DNA from: an uncultured Alphaproteobacteria bacterium
GTDB taxonomy: Bacteria; Pseudomonadota; Alphaproteobacteria; Caulobacterales; Hyphomonadaceae
Reading direction: 5' to 3'
Length of the DNA stretch: 17,992 nt
Assembly: GCA_903831485.1 (NCBI GenBank)
Contig: CAIKXW010000277.1
Location: 1 to 17,992, forward strand
Shown in pieces: positions 6,785 to 15,738 of the stretch. The first letter of the stretch is position 1; each line of letters begins with the position of its first letter. The notes under the pieces were generated by a model, which was given only the letters and a program-made list of their open reading frames with translations, made no database searches and was not told the DNA's origin. A program made the position numbers and the translations under genes.

Positions 6785-7654
6785 TCAGCCCTTGCGGTTG
6801 TCGAACACCAGGATGCAGCCTTCGGGCGCAACGAAGGACGGCGTCACCGGTTTGCCGGCCAGCATCGCGTCCACCACGCTGCCAACATACTGTTGATCCG
6901 CCTTGGCGCGGGCGCGGCCATAGGTGACGCGATCATTGATCGGCCCCTGGTAAAGCACCTTCCAGGTGCCTGGCTGGATCACCAGCGTTTCGGTCGCGCG
7001 CTCGACGCCCAGAGGCTCGCCCACCTTCTGGTCGGCGTCTTTCAGCACAGGGATGGTCGACCCGAAGCTCTTCATCTCTTCAGCGATCGCCGCCGGCGTG
7101 TCGTAGAGGTTCGAATTCAGCATGAGGAACTTCACGCCCTTCGCCTCATACTTCGCCTGCAGCTCCTTGAAGTCAGGGGTCAGCTGCTGTCCGATCGGGC
7201 AGCCCTTGGTGTGCATGGTGAGCACGATCGCCTTGGCGTCTGTCATCTTGTAAAGCTCGTAAGCCCTCCCGCTCTGGTCCTTGAGCTTGAAGTTGGCGAT
7301 CCTGGCGATCGGCAGTGTGTGGTTGGTGATGCCGGGCGCGTGCGCGCTGCCGGCCTGCTGCTCGTCTTCCATGGCGACCGGGGCGGGGGCTGTCTTGGCG
7401 TCGGCCGACATGTCCATGGCCGAATGATCCATTCCGGCATGGTCCATTGCCGCCTGGTCCGCCGCTGGTGCGACCGTGACGGGCGCGGAAGTAGCCTGAG
7501 CCGAGCTTGTAACGATCGGCGCGTCGGCGGCGGCGGGCGTCGCCGCCGCGCTCTCTGTCGTGGGAGCCGTTGCCGCCGTCTCACCGCCTGAGCAGGCAGC
7601 GATTGACAGGGCAAGGGCGGCGATGGCTGTGGTCGTAAGGATCCGGTTGAGCAT
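6785..7654 (-). CDS. Redoxin-domain lipoprotein with Met/His-rich linker
   Basis: A 289-residue predicted lipoprotein. The signal peptide ends in the lipobox IAAC (Cys21), and a low-complexity Ala/Thr/Pro linker carries the metal-binding-like stretch MDHAGMDHSAMDM (residues 70-82). A thioredoxin-fold domain of the AhpC/TSA-redoxin type follows (about 112-278): VLTMHTKGCPIGQQ around Cys152, FLMLNSNLYDTPAAI, IPVLKDADQKVGEPLGVERA, and a late conserved EGCILVFD with Cys280. The sequence resembles periplasmic redoxins that occur with copper or electron-transfer proteins. Only one Cys sits at the active-site position, not CxxC, so disulfide chemistry would involve Cys280 or a partner. An AGGAG ribosome site precedes the ATG by about 10 bases. 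It stands alone between the HlyD remnant and the receptor terminator. Metal binding and substrate are inferred. Confidence 0.75.
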   Translation of the reverse strand: MLNRILTTTAIAALALSIAACSGGETAATAPTTESAAATPAAADAPIVTSSAQATSAPVTVAPAADQAAMDHAGMDHSAMDMSADAKTAPAPVAMEDEQQAGSAHAPGITNHTLPIARIANFKLKDQSGRAYELYKMTDAKAIVLTMHTKGCPIGQQLTPDFKELQAKYEAKGVKFLMLNSNLYDTPAAIAEEMKSFGSTIPVLKDADQKVGEPLGVERATETLVIQPGTWKVLYQGPINDRVTYGRARAKADQQYVGSVVDAMLAGKPVTPSFVAPEGCILVFDNRKG

Positions 7655-7811
7655 GGGGGAGCGCTCCTCTTGCCTCTGACACGTTGGGCTGCCGCAATAT
7701 CGGTCAAGCCCCTGACAGCGTCAAACCGCACAGGCCGTGACACACCGCCTTGTGTTCGGCCTTGAGCAGCAAGAGAGCCCCCGAACCCCATTCCGGGGCG
7801 GCCCAAACGAA

Positions 7812-7835
7812 AACAGGCGGCCGAAGCCGCCTGTT
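7812..7835 (-). terminator. Intrinsic terminator of the TonB receptor gene, UUCG tetraloop
   Basis: A perfect 10-bp stem (AACAGGCGGC / GCCGCCTGTT) encloses four bases. In the receptor transcript the loop reads UUCG, an exceptionally stable tetraloop, and the stem is followed by TTCGTTT, a short U-rich run. It lies 26 bases after the receptor stop codon and separates that unit from the redoxin lipoprotein gene. Confidence 0.85.
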
Positions 7836-7861
7836 CCGTAGTTCTTTCTGTCTTGCGAGGC

Positions 7862-10800
7862 CTAGAAGGTCTGCTTGACGCCGATCTCGAACGTGCGGCC
7901 CAGCGGGCTACCCATACGGGGATCGTAGCCGAGTTCTTGGCGGGACTGCCCCGGATCCTCGTCCGTGATGTTGGAGACCGTCGCCGTGAGGCGCAGGTCT
8001 TCGGTGACGCGGAAGAGATAGGTGAAGTCAAACGCCAGCCAGTCACCACTTTCGACGCCATAGGTCGTCAAGCCGAACGGCGTCGTCGTGCCGGGTTGGA
8101 ACCCGCCCGGAGTCGTCGGGCCGCGCTCGTCTGTTACGCCCGAAGTGTACTGGGCTCCCAGCCGGAAATTGTGCTGGTCCAGCGCGTAGTTGAGGCTGGC
8201 GTTCATCCGGTATTCGGACGATGCGTTGCCGACGACGAGGAAGTTGAGGAAGCCGAGACGGTCATCGACCGGCGCGATTTCGAAACCATCCAGGCTCGTG
8301 GCAGAGTTCTCATCCATGGTGACGATGGTGGCCGTCACAGCAGCGGTCAGGTCTCCCGGTCCAACCGGGAGGGTGTAGTTCACCTGCACGTCATAGCCGG
8401 CAATATGCTGGCCCGGTCCATTGCCGAAGTCGGTCCGGATCGAGTTCAGCGCGTTGGCCTGCGTGACGCCCTGGGTGCAACCGCCGCCGTTGAACGCGAC
8501 GCGGCTGATCAGCGGGTGCGAGCAGTCAGCGTAGGCGGTGCCGTTGTTGACAACCGGGCTGGTTGCGATGCCGTTCTGCGTTGCGAATGCCATCGCGGCC
8601 GTCGGGCTGGCGACACCAGCTGCCGTTGCTCCGTAACGGAACACACCGTCAGCGATCTGGTTTGCCGCAGCCAGCAGGCCCAGTTCGTCTTCCGTCTCGA
8701 TGTCGAAGTAGTCGACGATGATCGACAGCTCGTGGTCAGGCGCGAAGCCTTCCGACTGCCAGATCGCGCCGACGTTCCAGGCAAGAGCCGTTTCCGGAAC
8801 GACGTCGTTGCGAGTGACGGTCTGAGCGCCCAGCCAGTTGCCGCCTGCGCGGGTGTAGCTGTTGACACCGTTGTTGACTTCGCCCGGGATCAGGCCGGCC
8901 GGCGGGGCCTGATAGTTGGTGCCGTACGAGGCTCGGAAGGACAGCGGTCCCCACACGTCCCATTTGCCCGAGACCTTGTACACCGTCGAGCCGAGGCCGC
9001 CAGAGAACTCCTCGCGGCGCACGGCCGCCTGGAGGTTGACGTTGTCGAGCAAGGGAATCTGAAGCTCCCCGAAGATCGAGTACTGCTGCTGGTCCGCGTA
9101 GTCCGGAATGTTCGTGCCGAAGAACACGAAGGGGCCGGGCGAGTCCGGCGTGCAGCCGACGAACAGCGGATCGGTGGTAGGACGGGGTGTCGCCGTCGTC
9201 GTCTGTGGCAGCCCGGCCGGTGGGGCGACGCCGACGGTCTGGCCGTTCGGCTGGTCGCAAGCCTGGTTACCGTTGTACAGCGGGCTGCTAACGATCTCGC
9301 GGAATTCGAGCTGACGCATCTGTCCGCCAAACGCCCAGCCGATCTCGCCACCCGGCAACTGGATGCCGGAAGCACCGTTGAAGACAGCATCGACGGTCAG
9401 GCTCGAGTTGATGGTCTCGGTCGCTCGATCATCGAACAGCCAACGCGCGACATCCTCACGGTTCTCGGCGCCCGGCAGATATGCCGGGTTATTGAGGCTC
9501 AGTTCCGGTTGGTTCGCGAAGCTCGAAGCAAACGGGTTCCAGTAGTAGCAGCCAACCGCAGCACGAGCGGCGGCGGAGGTTCCGACCGACGAATTCTGGA
9601 TGCCAAACTGGCTCGGGTTGTCATCACCGACCGTGCAGTTCGGACCGCCGAAACCGGCGAGCGCGTCCTGCAGGCGATAACCGATCACGTCAGGCGAGTC
9701 AGCGTACGCAATCGCTTGATTGTAGGTCACCGCGAAGTCGTAGCCGATATCCTTCGCCATGCCGGCCCAGTCGCCGAGCTTGCCGTCGATTCCGGACGTG
9801 ACGCGCCAGATCTGGTTGTCGATCTTGGAGGGGACGCCGAAACCGTTGCCCTCGCCGAGGAACGGGTTGCCACCGTGAGCAAACGCCCGGTAGGTGAGCG
9901 CCGAAACTCCGCCCGTAGCAGCGGCCGCGCCAGCCGACATGCCGCCAGCAGCGACCCGCTGGTTGAGGAAGGTCTGCACATTCGGGTTGGTCGATGGTGC
10001 ATAGAACTGCCACGTCGCGCCCGTCGAAATCCCCGGTCCACGAATGACAGGCTGGGCGGGCGAACCAAACACCTGCGGCGACTTAACCTGGCCGTAGGAG
10101 ACGTCGAAGTGGAAATCCATGTTGTCGCTGACGGCCGCATTGAGCTGCGCAAATCCACGGAAAATGTCGTTCTCTTCGACCAGATTGTAGTACGAAATGT
10201 AGTTATAGGCGCAGGCAGGGATGCCTGTAGCAACGCCGTTGGGGTTGTACACGCCACCAACCGCCTCGCAACTCGCCTGTGTGAAGTCGCGCTGAAGGCC
10301 CGCGACTGCGCCACCGAACTCGCGATCCTGTGCCGTGGCGAGGGGGCCTTGCGTATAGAACGCCGGACGTGCGCCGCGCGGAAGCCATGTTGCGACGTTT
10401 GTCAGCGTCGACCATGGGGCCGGGTTCACGCCGTACTGGCCAGCGGCCCAGTCACGCTCTTCCGATTCTAGGCGCGAACGGTGTTCCCATTCCGCGGACC
10501 ACAGGAAGTTTACATCGCCTTCGCCGACGCCGCCAAGGATGCTCAGGCCGTAGTCGCCATCGGAGCCGTCGATGTACTTGTACTGGCCGCCGACTTCGAG
10601 GCCGACGAAATCGTCGCGCGTGATGAAGTTGACGACGCCGCCGGTCGCGTCGGCGCCATAAATGACCGCCGCGCCGTCTTTCAGCACTTCCGTGCGAGCA
10701 ATGGCTGCAGAAGGAATGTTCGAGGTGTTCTGGCTCATCCTGCGGCCGTTGAGCAGGACCAGAGTCTTGTCGGCGCCGAGGCCGCGGAGGTTGTAGTTGA

Positions 10801-11122
10801 CCGAGCCGGTCAGCGCCGCTCCGGAGAAGTAGTAGGCTTCACCAGTTGTCGGGCCGGAGATCGTCAGGCTTTTGGCGAACTCGAGCGCGGTTGGAGCGCC
10901 TTGCTGCTCCAGCTCTTCCTGGGAAAACACCTCGACCGGAAGCGCGGCGTCTTCGGCGCTGCCCTGGATAAACGAGCCGGTGACGACGACGCGGTCGCCC
11001 TCGTCGCTTGCCTCAGCCGGCGGCTGGGGTCCGGACACTGTGTCTTGGGCGAAGGCCGGAAATGTACCGGCCAAACCGATCAGAAGCGCAGCGCTGGACG
11101 CGCTGCGGAGCGTGAATTTCAT
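7862..11122 (-). CDS. TonB-dependent outer-membrane receptor
   Basis: A 1086-residue outer-membrane active transporter. The signal peptide (MKFTLRSASSAALLIGLAGT and on) ends AFA-QD at about residue 25. A TonB-box-like segment (DRVVVTGS, 43-50) and the plug domain follow (LPVEVFSQEELEQQGAP, then NYNLRGLGADKTLVLLNGRR at about 109-128). A long beta-barrel then ends with the family's last strand (GRTFEIGVKQTF, terminal Phe). The start at 11122 is preferred because GGGGAGG lies just upstream and the signal peptide begins there; the frame is open 25 more codons to a TTG. The long barrel and DEDPGQSRQELGYDPRMG near the end are typical of caulobacterial and sphingomonad receptors for sugars or other organic nutrients. 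The substrate is unknown. It is divergent from the glp operon, so a related substrate is possible but unproven. Confidence 0.92.
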   Translation of the reverse strand: MKFTLRSASSAALLIGLAGTFPAFAQDTVSGPQPPAEASDEGDRVVVTGSFIQGSAEDAALPVEVFSQEELEQQGAPTALEFAKSLTISGPTTGEAYYFSGAALTGSVNYNLRGLGADKTLVLLNGRRMSQNTSNIPSAAIARTEVLKDGAAVIYGADATGGVVNFITRDDFVGLEVGGQYKYIDGSDGDYGLSILGGVGEGDVNFLWSAEWEHRSRLESEERDWAAGQYGVNPAPWSTLTNVATWLPRGARPAFYTQGPLATAQDREFGGAVAGLQRDFTQASCEAVGGVYNPNGVATGIPACAYNYISYYNLVEENDIFRGFAQLNAAVSDNMDFHFDVSYGQVKSPQVFGSPAQPVIRGPGISTGATWQFYAPSTNPNVQTFLNQRVAAGGMSAGAAAATGGVSALTYRAFAHGGNPFLGEGNGFGVPSKIDNQIWRVTSGIDGKLGDWAGMAKDIGYDFAVTYNQAIAYADSPDVIGYRLQDALAGFGGPNCTVGDDNPSQFGIQNSSVGTSAAARAAVGCYYWNPFASSFANQPELSLNNPAYLPGAENREDVARWLFDDRATETINSSLTVDAVFNGASGIQLPGGEIGWAFGGQMRQLEFREIVSSPLYNGNQACDQPNGQTVGVAPPAGLPQTTTATPRPTTDPLFVGCTPDSPGPFVFFGTNIPDYADQQQYSIFGELQIPLLDNVNLQAAVRREEFSGGLGSTVYKVSGKWDVWGPLSFRASYGTNYQAPPAGLIPGEVNNGVNSYTRAGGNWLGAQTVTRNDVVPETALAWNVGAIWQSEGFAPDHELSIIVDYFDIETEDELGLLAAANQIADGVFRYGATAAGVASPTAAMAFATQNGIATSPVVNNGTAYADCSHPLISRVAFNGGGCTQGVTQANALNSIRTDFGNGPGQHIAGYDVQVNYTLPVGPGDLTAAVTATIVTMDENSATSLDGFEIAPVDDRLGFLNFLVVGNASSEYRMNASLNYALDQHNFRLGAQYTSGVTDERGPTTPGGFQPGTTTPFGLTTYGVESGDWLAFDFTYLFRVTEDLRLTATVSNITDEDPGQSRQELGYDPRMGSPLGRTFEIGVKQTF

Positions 11123-11142
11123 AGCAATAACCTCCCCGTGCT

Positions 11143-11238
11143 GAGTCTGTTGGCGACTCTTGCCGTTACTGTTGACTGCATTGCGACGTGAGGTCAACCG
11201 AACGGCTAGCGACGCGATGGATTTTCTCGGGGCGATTC
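11143..11238. promoter_or_regulatory. Cluster of three GANTC (CcrM-type methylation) sites
   Basis: GAGTC at 11143-11147, GACTC at 11155-11159 and GATTC at 11234-11238 lie within 96 bases upstream of the receptor start. In Caulobacterales the methyltransferase CcrM modifies GANTC and the factor GcrA uses methylated sites in promoters. Site presence is seen; a cell-cycle control role is inferred. Confidence 0.35.
11171..11198. repeat. Inverted repeat GTTGAC-N16-GTCAAC upstream of the TonB receptor
   Basis: Two perfect 6-base half-sites, with centres 22 bases (about two helical turns) apart, lie about 50-75 bases upstream of the receptor start. On the receptor strand the distal half-site reads TTGACC and could instead be a -35 element, although no good -10 follows. 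It may be a dimer-binding operator. Confidence is low. Confidence 0.25.
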
Positions 11239-11366
11239 ATGATGGTCGGCCTTTGACGCAGGACGGCATCGCGCGCCGCGACTGACCTGCGCTAAGTCGC
11301 TGACCTTACGGCATGAGCGTGTTTTGACTTATCGTGCTCGCGGCATGCGGCGCCACGCAGCGTGCG

Positions 11367-11387
11367 CGTTGCGCGAATGTCGCAACG
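11367..11387. repeat. Palindrome CGTTGCG-N7-CGCAACG upstream of glpS
   Basis: Perfect 7-base arms (11367-11373 and 11381-11387) flank a seven-base centre. The size and symmetry fit a repressor or activator operator, but it lies about 107 bases upstream of the candidate glpS -35 element. The cognate protein is unknown. Confidence 0.35.
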
Positions 11388-11455
11388 TCCGGCAATTGCT
11401 TGGACGAGGTGCGCATGACGCTCCTGATTGTCCGTCGCCGCTCGCTCGCGATGCG

Positions 11456-11470
11456 TGCTGCAATGCAGCA
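11456..11470. repeat. Palindrome TGCTGCA-A-TGCAGCA upstream of glpS
   Basis: A 15-base sequence with perfect 7-base arms around a single central base ends 23 bases before the candidate TTGACG element. This is a plausible activator or repressor site for the glycerol operon. No matching regulator gene is in the window. Confidence 0.35.
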
Positions 11471-11493
11471 GAGCGCATTCTCGCTTTTGATGT

Positions 11494-11523
11494 TTGACGA
11501 TCGCGGCAATCGCAGACTTATGT
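11494..11523 (+). promoter_or_regulatory. Candidate promoter of the glp operon
   Basis: TTGACG (11494-11499) matches the -35 consensus at five of six positions. About 17-18 bases later lies CTTATG/TTATGT (11517-11523), a weak -10 that is tolerable in high-GC alphaproteobacteria. Initiation there would leave a leader of roughly 25-30 bases before the glpS ATG. This is inferred from sequence alone. Confidence 0.35.
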
Positions 11524-11555
11524 GCGCCGATGGTCATAACCATGGGTCGGCGGGC

Positions 11556-12587
11556 ATGCTCGAATTGAAGGAGGTGTCGCGCCGCATCAATGGCGTCGAT
11601 CATCTCGCTGGAATTTCAATGCGGATCGAGAGCGGCGTCATGAACGTGCTGCTCGGCCCCGCGCGCGCAGGCAAGACCAGCCTGATGCGCGCCATGGCGG
11701 GCCTCGATCGGCCCGGCAGCGGCGAAATCTGGTTCAATGGCGTCAATATCACCGGCATGCCCGTCGCGAAACGCAACGTCGCGATGGTCTATCAGCAGTT
11801 CATCAACTACCCCGGCTGGACCGTCCGCGAGAACATTGCCTCGCCGCTGAAGGTCAAACGCACGCCCGCCGCCGAAATCGAACGCGACGTGCAGCGTGTC
11901 GCCGAACTGCTCCGCCTGGCGCCTTATCTGGACCGCAAGCCGCTCGAACTCTCAGGCGGCCAGCAGCAACGCGTCGCCATTGCCCGCGCCATCGTCAAGA
12001 AAGCCGGCCTCGTCCTGCTCGACGAACCCCTCGCCAACCTCGACTACAAGCTGCGCGAGGAGTTGCGCGCCGAACTGCCGAAACTCTTCGCCGACAGCGG
12101 CGCCGTCGTCGTCTACGCCACTACCGAACCCCTCGAAGCCCTCATGCTCGGCGGCATGACCGCGACCATGAGCGAAGGCCGCGTCACGCAATTCGGCCCC
12201 AGCCACCAGGTCTACCGCGCGCCCGCCGATCTCATCACGGCAGAGACTTATTCCGACCCGCCGCTCAACGTCTTCCCCGTCACCGCGGCCGCCAGGCCGG
12301 CCCGCTTCCCCGGCGCCGCAACGCTCGCCGTGCGTCCCCACCATGTTCGTCTCGCGCCGAGATCCGCCGAGGCCGACGCCTACGCTGCGACCGTGATCGC
12401 GATGGAAACCAACGGCTCCGAAACCTTCGTCCACCTCCGCGTCGGCGACGCGCGCTGGGTGATGCTCACCCACGGCGTCCACGCCTTTGAGATCGGCTCT
12501 GCGCTCACCGTCCATGTCGAACCCGGCGACGTGATGAGCTTTGACTCTGCCGGCCGTTCCATCACGCCCACCGCCAGGGCGGCCTGA
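11556..12587 (+). CDS. glpS: Glycerol ABC transporter ATP-binding protein GlpS
   Basis: A 343-residue ABC ATPase energising uptake through GlpP/GlpQ at the inner membrane. Visible elements are Walker A GPARAGKT (residues 34-41), [12 protein letters not shown] with the Q-loop (Gln80), signature LSGGQQQR (132-139) and Walker B LVLLDEP (Asp156, Glu157). The switch position reads VYATTEP, with Thr190 where most ABC proteins have histidine; this matches my recollection of the GlpS family. A C-terminal OB-like regulatory domain follows (from about 250). ATG before LELKEVSRR is chosen because the ABC domain starts there; the frame is open upstream to 11334 without ABC-like sequence, and the ribosome site is weak. 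It is the first gene of a tightly packed operon. The glycerol assignment follows from the paired atypical ATPases and from glpU downstream. Confidence 0.85.
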   Translation: MLELKEVSRRINGVDHLAGISMRIESGVMNVLLGPARAGKTSLMRAMAGLDRPGSGEIWFNGVNITGMPVAKRNVAMVYQQFINYPGWTVRENIASPLKVKRTPAAEIERDVQRVAELLRLAPYLDRKPLELSGGQQQRVAIARAIVKKAGLVLLDEPLANLDYKLREELRAELPKLFADSGAVVVYATTEPLEALMLGGMTATMSEGRVTQFGPSHQVYRAPADLITAETYSDPPLNVFPVTAAARPARFPGAATLAVRPHHVRLAPRSAEADAYAATVIAMETNGSETFVHLRVGDARWVMLTHGVHAFEIGSALTVHVEPGDVMSFDSAGRSITPTARAA

Positions 12588-12590
12588 CAC

Positions 12591-13670
12591 ATGGCCCGCA
12601 TCGACCTGCAGAACATCCGTCACGCCTACGCGCCTGATCCGAAGTCAGACGCCGACTACGCGCTCAAGCGCGTCGACCAGTCCTTCGACGATGGCGGCGC
12701 CTACGCGCTGCTCGGACCTTCCGGCTGCGGCAAGACCTCCTTGCTGAACATCATGTCCGGCCTCGTCGCGCCGACCGAAGGCCGCGTCCTGTTCAACGGT
12801 GACGACGTGACGGCGCGTCCCACCGAGAAGCGCAACATCGCCCAGGTCTTCCAGTTCCCCGTCGTCTACGACTCCATGACGGTGCGCGAAAACCTCGCTT
12901 TCCCGCTGCGCAACCGCCGCATGAAGCCCGACGACATCGCCCGCCGTGTCAACGAGGTGCTCGACCTCGTCAGCCTCACCGCGCTCGCAGACCGCCGCGC
13001 CCGCGGCCTCACGGCGGACGAGAAGCAGAAGATCTCCCTCGGCCGCGGTCTCGTGCGCCCAGACGTCAACGCCATCCTGTTCGACGAGCCGCTCACCGTT
13101 GTCGATCCGCAGGTGAAGTGGGAGCTGCGCGCAAGCCTGCGCGACGTCCACCGCCGCACGCGCACAACAATGGTCTACGTCACCCACGACCAGACCGAAG
13201 CGCTCACCTTCGCCGACAAGGTCGTAGTGATGTACGATGGCGAGATCGTCCAGGTAGGCTCGCCCGCCGACCTCTTCAATCGCCCCAAGCACACCTTCGT
13301 CGGCCACTTCATCGGCTCGCCCGGCATGAACATCATGCCCGCCCGCGTCGACGGCGCCACCGTCCTCCTCGGCGAGCACAGCGTCCCGCTCGCCGCGGCC
13401 CCGCGCGTTGACGCGTCACAGAAGCTTCAGCTCGGCGTGCGCCCAGAATTTGTCCGTCTCTCCGCGAGCGGCATCCCCGCCACCATCGTCCGTATGGAAG
13501 ACGCAGGCCGCTATCGCGTCGCCCACCTCGACATGCTGGGCATGCCCATCGCGGCCATGCTGCGGGAAGGCGAGGGCGCCCCCGCCGCCCCACATATCAG
13601 CTTCGATCCGGCCGGCGTGCATCTCTACGCCGACAGCTGGCGCGTTGATCTTGGCGGAGCCGCCCAATGA
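12591..13670 (+). CDS. glpT: Glycerol ABC transporter ATP-binding protein GlpT
   Basis: A 359-residue ABC ATPase, the second half of a GlpS/GlpT heterodimer. Walker A is GPSGCGKT (42-49), the Q-loop is AQVFQFPVVYD (Gln88), Walker B is AILFDEP (Asp165, Glu166) and the H-loop is YVTHDQ (His199). The signature is not LSGGQ but LTADEKQK (140-147), as expected for the GlpT family. A C-terminal accessory domain follows (from about 245), ending DSWRVDLGGAAQ. It starts three bases after the glpS stop and its stop overlaps the glpP start (ATGA). This glpT is the ABC ATPase named in rhizobia, not the enterobacterial glycerol-3-phosphate antiporter of the same symbol. Confidence 0.88.
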   Translation: MARIDLQNIRHAYAPDPKSDADYALKRVDQSFDDGGAYALLGPSGCGKTSLLNIMSGLVAPTEGRVLFNGDDVTARPTEKRNIAQVFQFPVVYDSMTVRENLAFPLRNRRMKPDDIARRVNEVLDLVSLTALADRRARGLTADEKQKISLGRGLVRPDVNAILFDEPLTVVDPQVKWELRASLRDVHRRTRTTMVYVTHDQTEALTFADKVVVMYDGEIVQVGSPADLFNRPKHTFVGHFIGSPGMNIMPARVDGATVLLGEHSVPLAAAPRVDASQKLQLGVRPEFVRLSASGIPATIVRMEDAGRYRVAHLDMLGMPIAAMLREGEGAPAAPHISFDPAGVHLYADSWRVDLGGAAQ

Positions 13671-14520
13671 AGCCCGTCAACCAGAAAGCCTGGTTCCTCG
13701 TCGCGCCCGTGCTCCTGCTCGTGGCGTTCACCGCCATCATCCCGCTGATGACCGTCGTGAATTACTCGGTGCAGTACGTCGCCACCAATGCGCAATTCCA
13801 CTGGGTCGGCGATCTCTGGTACCGCGAAGTGCTGCACTCGGAGAAATTCTGGAACGCACTTCGGCGAAACCTCGTCTTCTCCGGCATCATCCTCGCCATC
13901 CAGATCCCGCTCGGCGTCCTCATCGCGCTCAACATGCCACGCAAAGGGTGGGGCGTGCCCGCCTGCCTCGTGCTGATGTCCCTGCCGCTGCTCATCCCAT
14001 GGTATGTCGTCGGCATGATCTGGCAGATGTTCGGTCGCGTCGACATCGGCCTGATGGGAGTCATGCTCCGCGACTTCGGCTACAATTACGAAGGCGATCC
14101 GCTGGATGCATGGTTCACACTGATCATCATGGATGTCTGGCACTGGACCAGCCTCGTCGCCTTGCTGGCGTACGCGGGCCTCGTCTCGATCCCGAACGCC
14201 TTCTATCAGGCCGCGCGCATCGACGGCGCGTCCGGCTGGCAGGTCTTCCTGCATGTCCAGCTGCCGCGCATGGCCCGCGTGCTCACCATCGCAGTCCTGC
14301 TGCGCTTCATGGACTCGTTCATGATCTTCACCGAGCCGTTCGCCGTCATCGCCGGCGGTGATCCGGTCTTCCTCTCCACCGAGCTCAGCCAGACGGTCGA
14401 GCTTGGCCAGAGGGCGGCCATGTCGATCATCTACTTCCTGATCATCCTGCTGCTCAGCTGGGTGTTCTACACGGTGATGACGCGTGACGATGGCGAACCG
14501 ATCCAGTCGGGAGCCAAGCC

Positions 14521-14524
<4 letters not shown>
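13667..14524 (+). CDS. glpP: Glycerol ABC transporter permease GlpP
   Basis: A 285-residue inner-membrane permease with six predicted helices. The first is WFLVAPVLLLVAFTAIIPLM (about 9-28); others lie near 70-90, 100-120, 150-172, 205-222 and 252-271. The EAA loop that docks on the ATPases reads YQAARIDGASGWQVFLHVQL (180-199). It starts by an ATGA overlap with the glpT stop and ends in an ATGA overlap with glpQ. It matches binding-protein-dependent sugar permeases of the MalF/UgpA group; glycerol is assigned from the operon. Confidence 0.87.
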
Positions 14525-15326
<802 letters not shown>

Positions 15327-15327
<1 letters not shown>

Positions 15328-15668
15328 TGGCGACACTCGCTGACGTCCGCAAAGTCGCGCTCGCCCTGCCGGGCGCCGTCGAGCTGAACGACCACGGCGG
15401 CAGCTGGTTCAACGTCGGAACAAAGAGCTTCGTGCTCTACGGTTTCCCAAGCGGGCGTTGGATCGTCAAGCTTCCCAAGCCACGCCAGGAACTCCTCTTC
15501 GAAGCCCGCCCCGACGTGTTCCAGCCCTACCGGGCGGGCGCCATGCTCTGGAGCTATGTCGACATATCGCGGCTCACGCGCGCCGAAGTCTCCGACCTGG
15601 TAGGCGACGCATCGACAACCATCGTACCGAAGAAGGTCTCACGAGCGTATCTGTCGGGCAGGGCGTGA
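15327..15668 (+). CDS. MmcQ/YjbR family protein
   Basis: A 113-residue soluble protein of the MmcQ/YjbR family. It has an N-terminal helix with LALPGAVE (about 12-19), WFNVGTKSFVLYGFPSGRW (27-45), a PDVFQPYRAG segment and a C-terminal helix with AYLSGRA. The fold resembles double-wing DNA-binding domains, but no biochemical role is established for most members. It overlaps the glpQ stop by one base, so it belongs to the glp operon, which is not usual for this family. The 7-base inverted repeat CGTGACA (15664-15670) / TGTCACG (15691-15697) overlaps its stop and could form an intercistronic hairpin. A regulatory role in glycerol uptake would be speculation. Confidence 0.75.
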
Positions 15669-15738
15669 CAGCAGCAGCACGTCACCCGATTGTCACGTCT
15701 CCAGCGGAAGCTGCATACGCATGAAAATGGAGTCGGCA

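Larger units (their letters stand above)
11123..11555. other. Intergenic control region between the TonB receptor and glpS
   Basis: About 430 bases without a convincing gene separate two divergent units. The region holds the receptor ribosome site (CCTCCCC on the + strand, near 11131-11137), three GANTC sites, an interrupted GTTGAC/GTCAAC repeat, two compact palindromes and a candidate promoter before glpS. Open frames that cross it lack ribosome sites and family resemblance. Promoters and operators for both units are expected here. Confidence 0.7.

Noticed and set aside
6121..6896. Several + strand frames of 137-245 codons across the HlyD remnant.
   Set aside because: All are Arg/Pro/Ser-rich and lie antisense to a recognisable HlyD N-terminus; none resembles a protein family.
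7755..7800. A GC-rich CCCCGAA...TTCCGGGG sequence upstream of the redoxin gene as a second terminator or operator.
   Set aside because: The arms do not match exactly and there is no U-run; the perfect hairpin at 7812-7835 explains termination.
7853..10471. An 872-codon open frame on the + strand opposite the TonB receptor.
   Set aside because: It is the antisense of clear receptor coding sequence, with Arg/Val/Asp-rich composition and no recognisable domain or ribosome site. Such antisense frames are common in high-GC DNA.
11334..11555. Upstream extension of glpS (beginning MLAACG) as a lipoprotein-like start.
   Set aside because: The start is a rare codon with no ribosome site, an ABC ATPase would not carry a lipobox, and the ABC domain begins at 11556.
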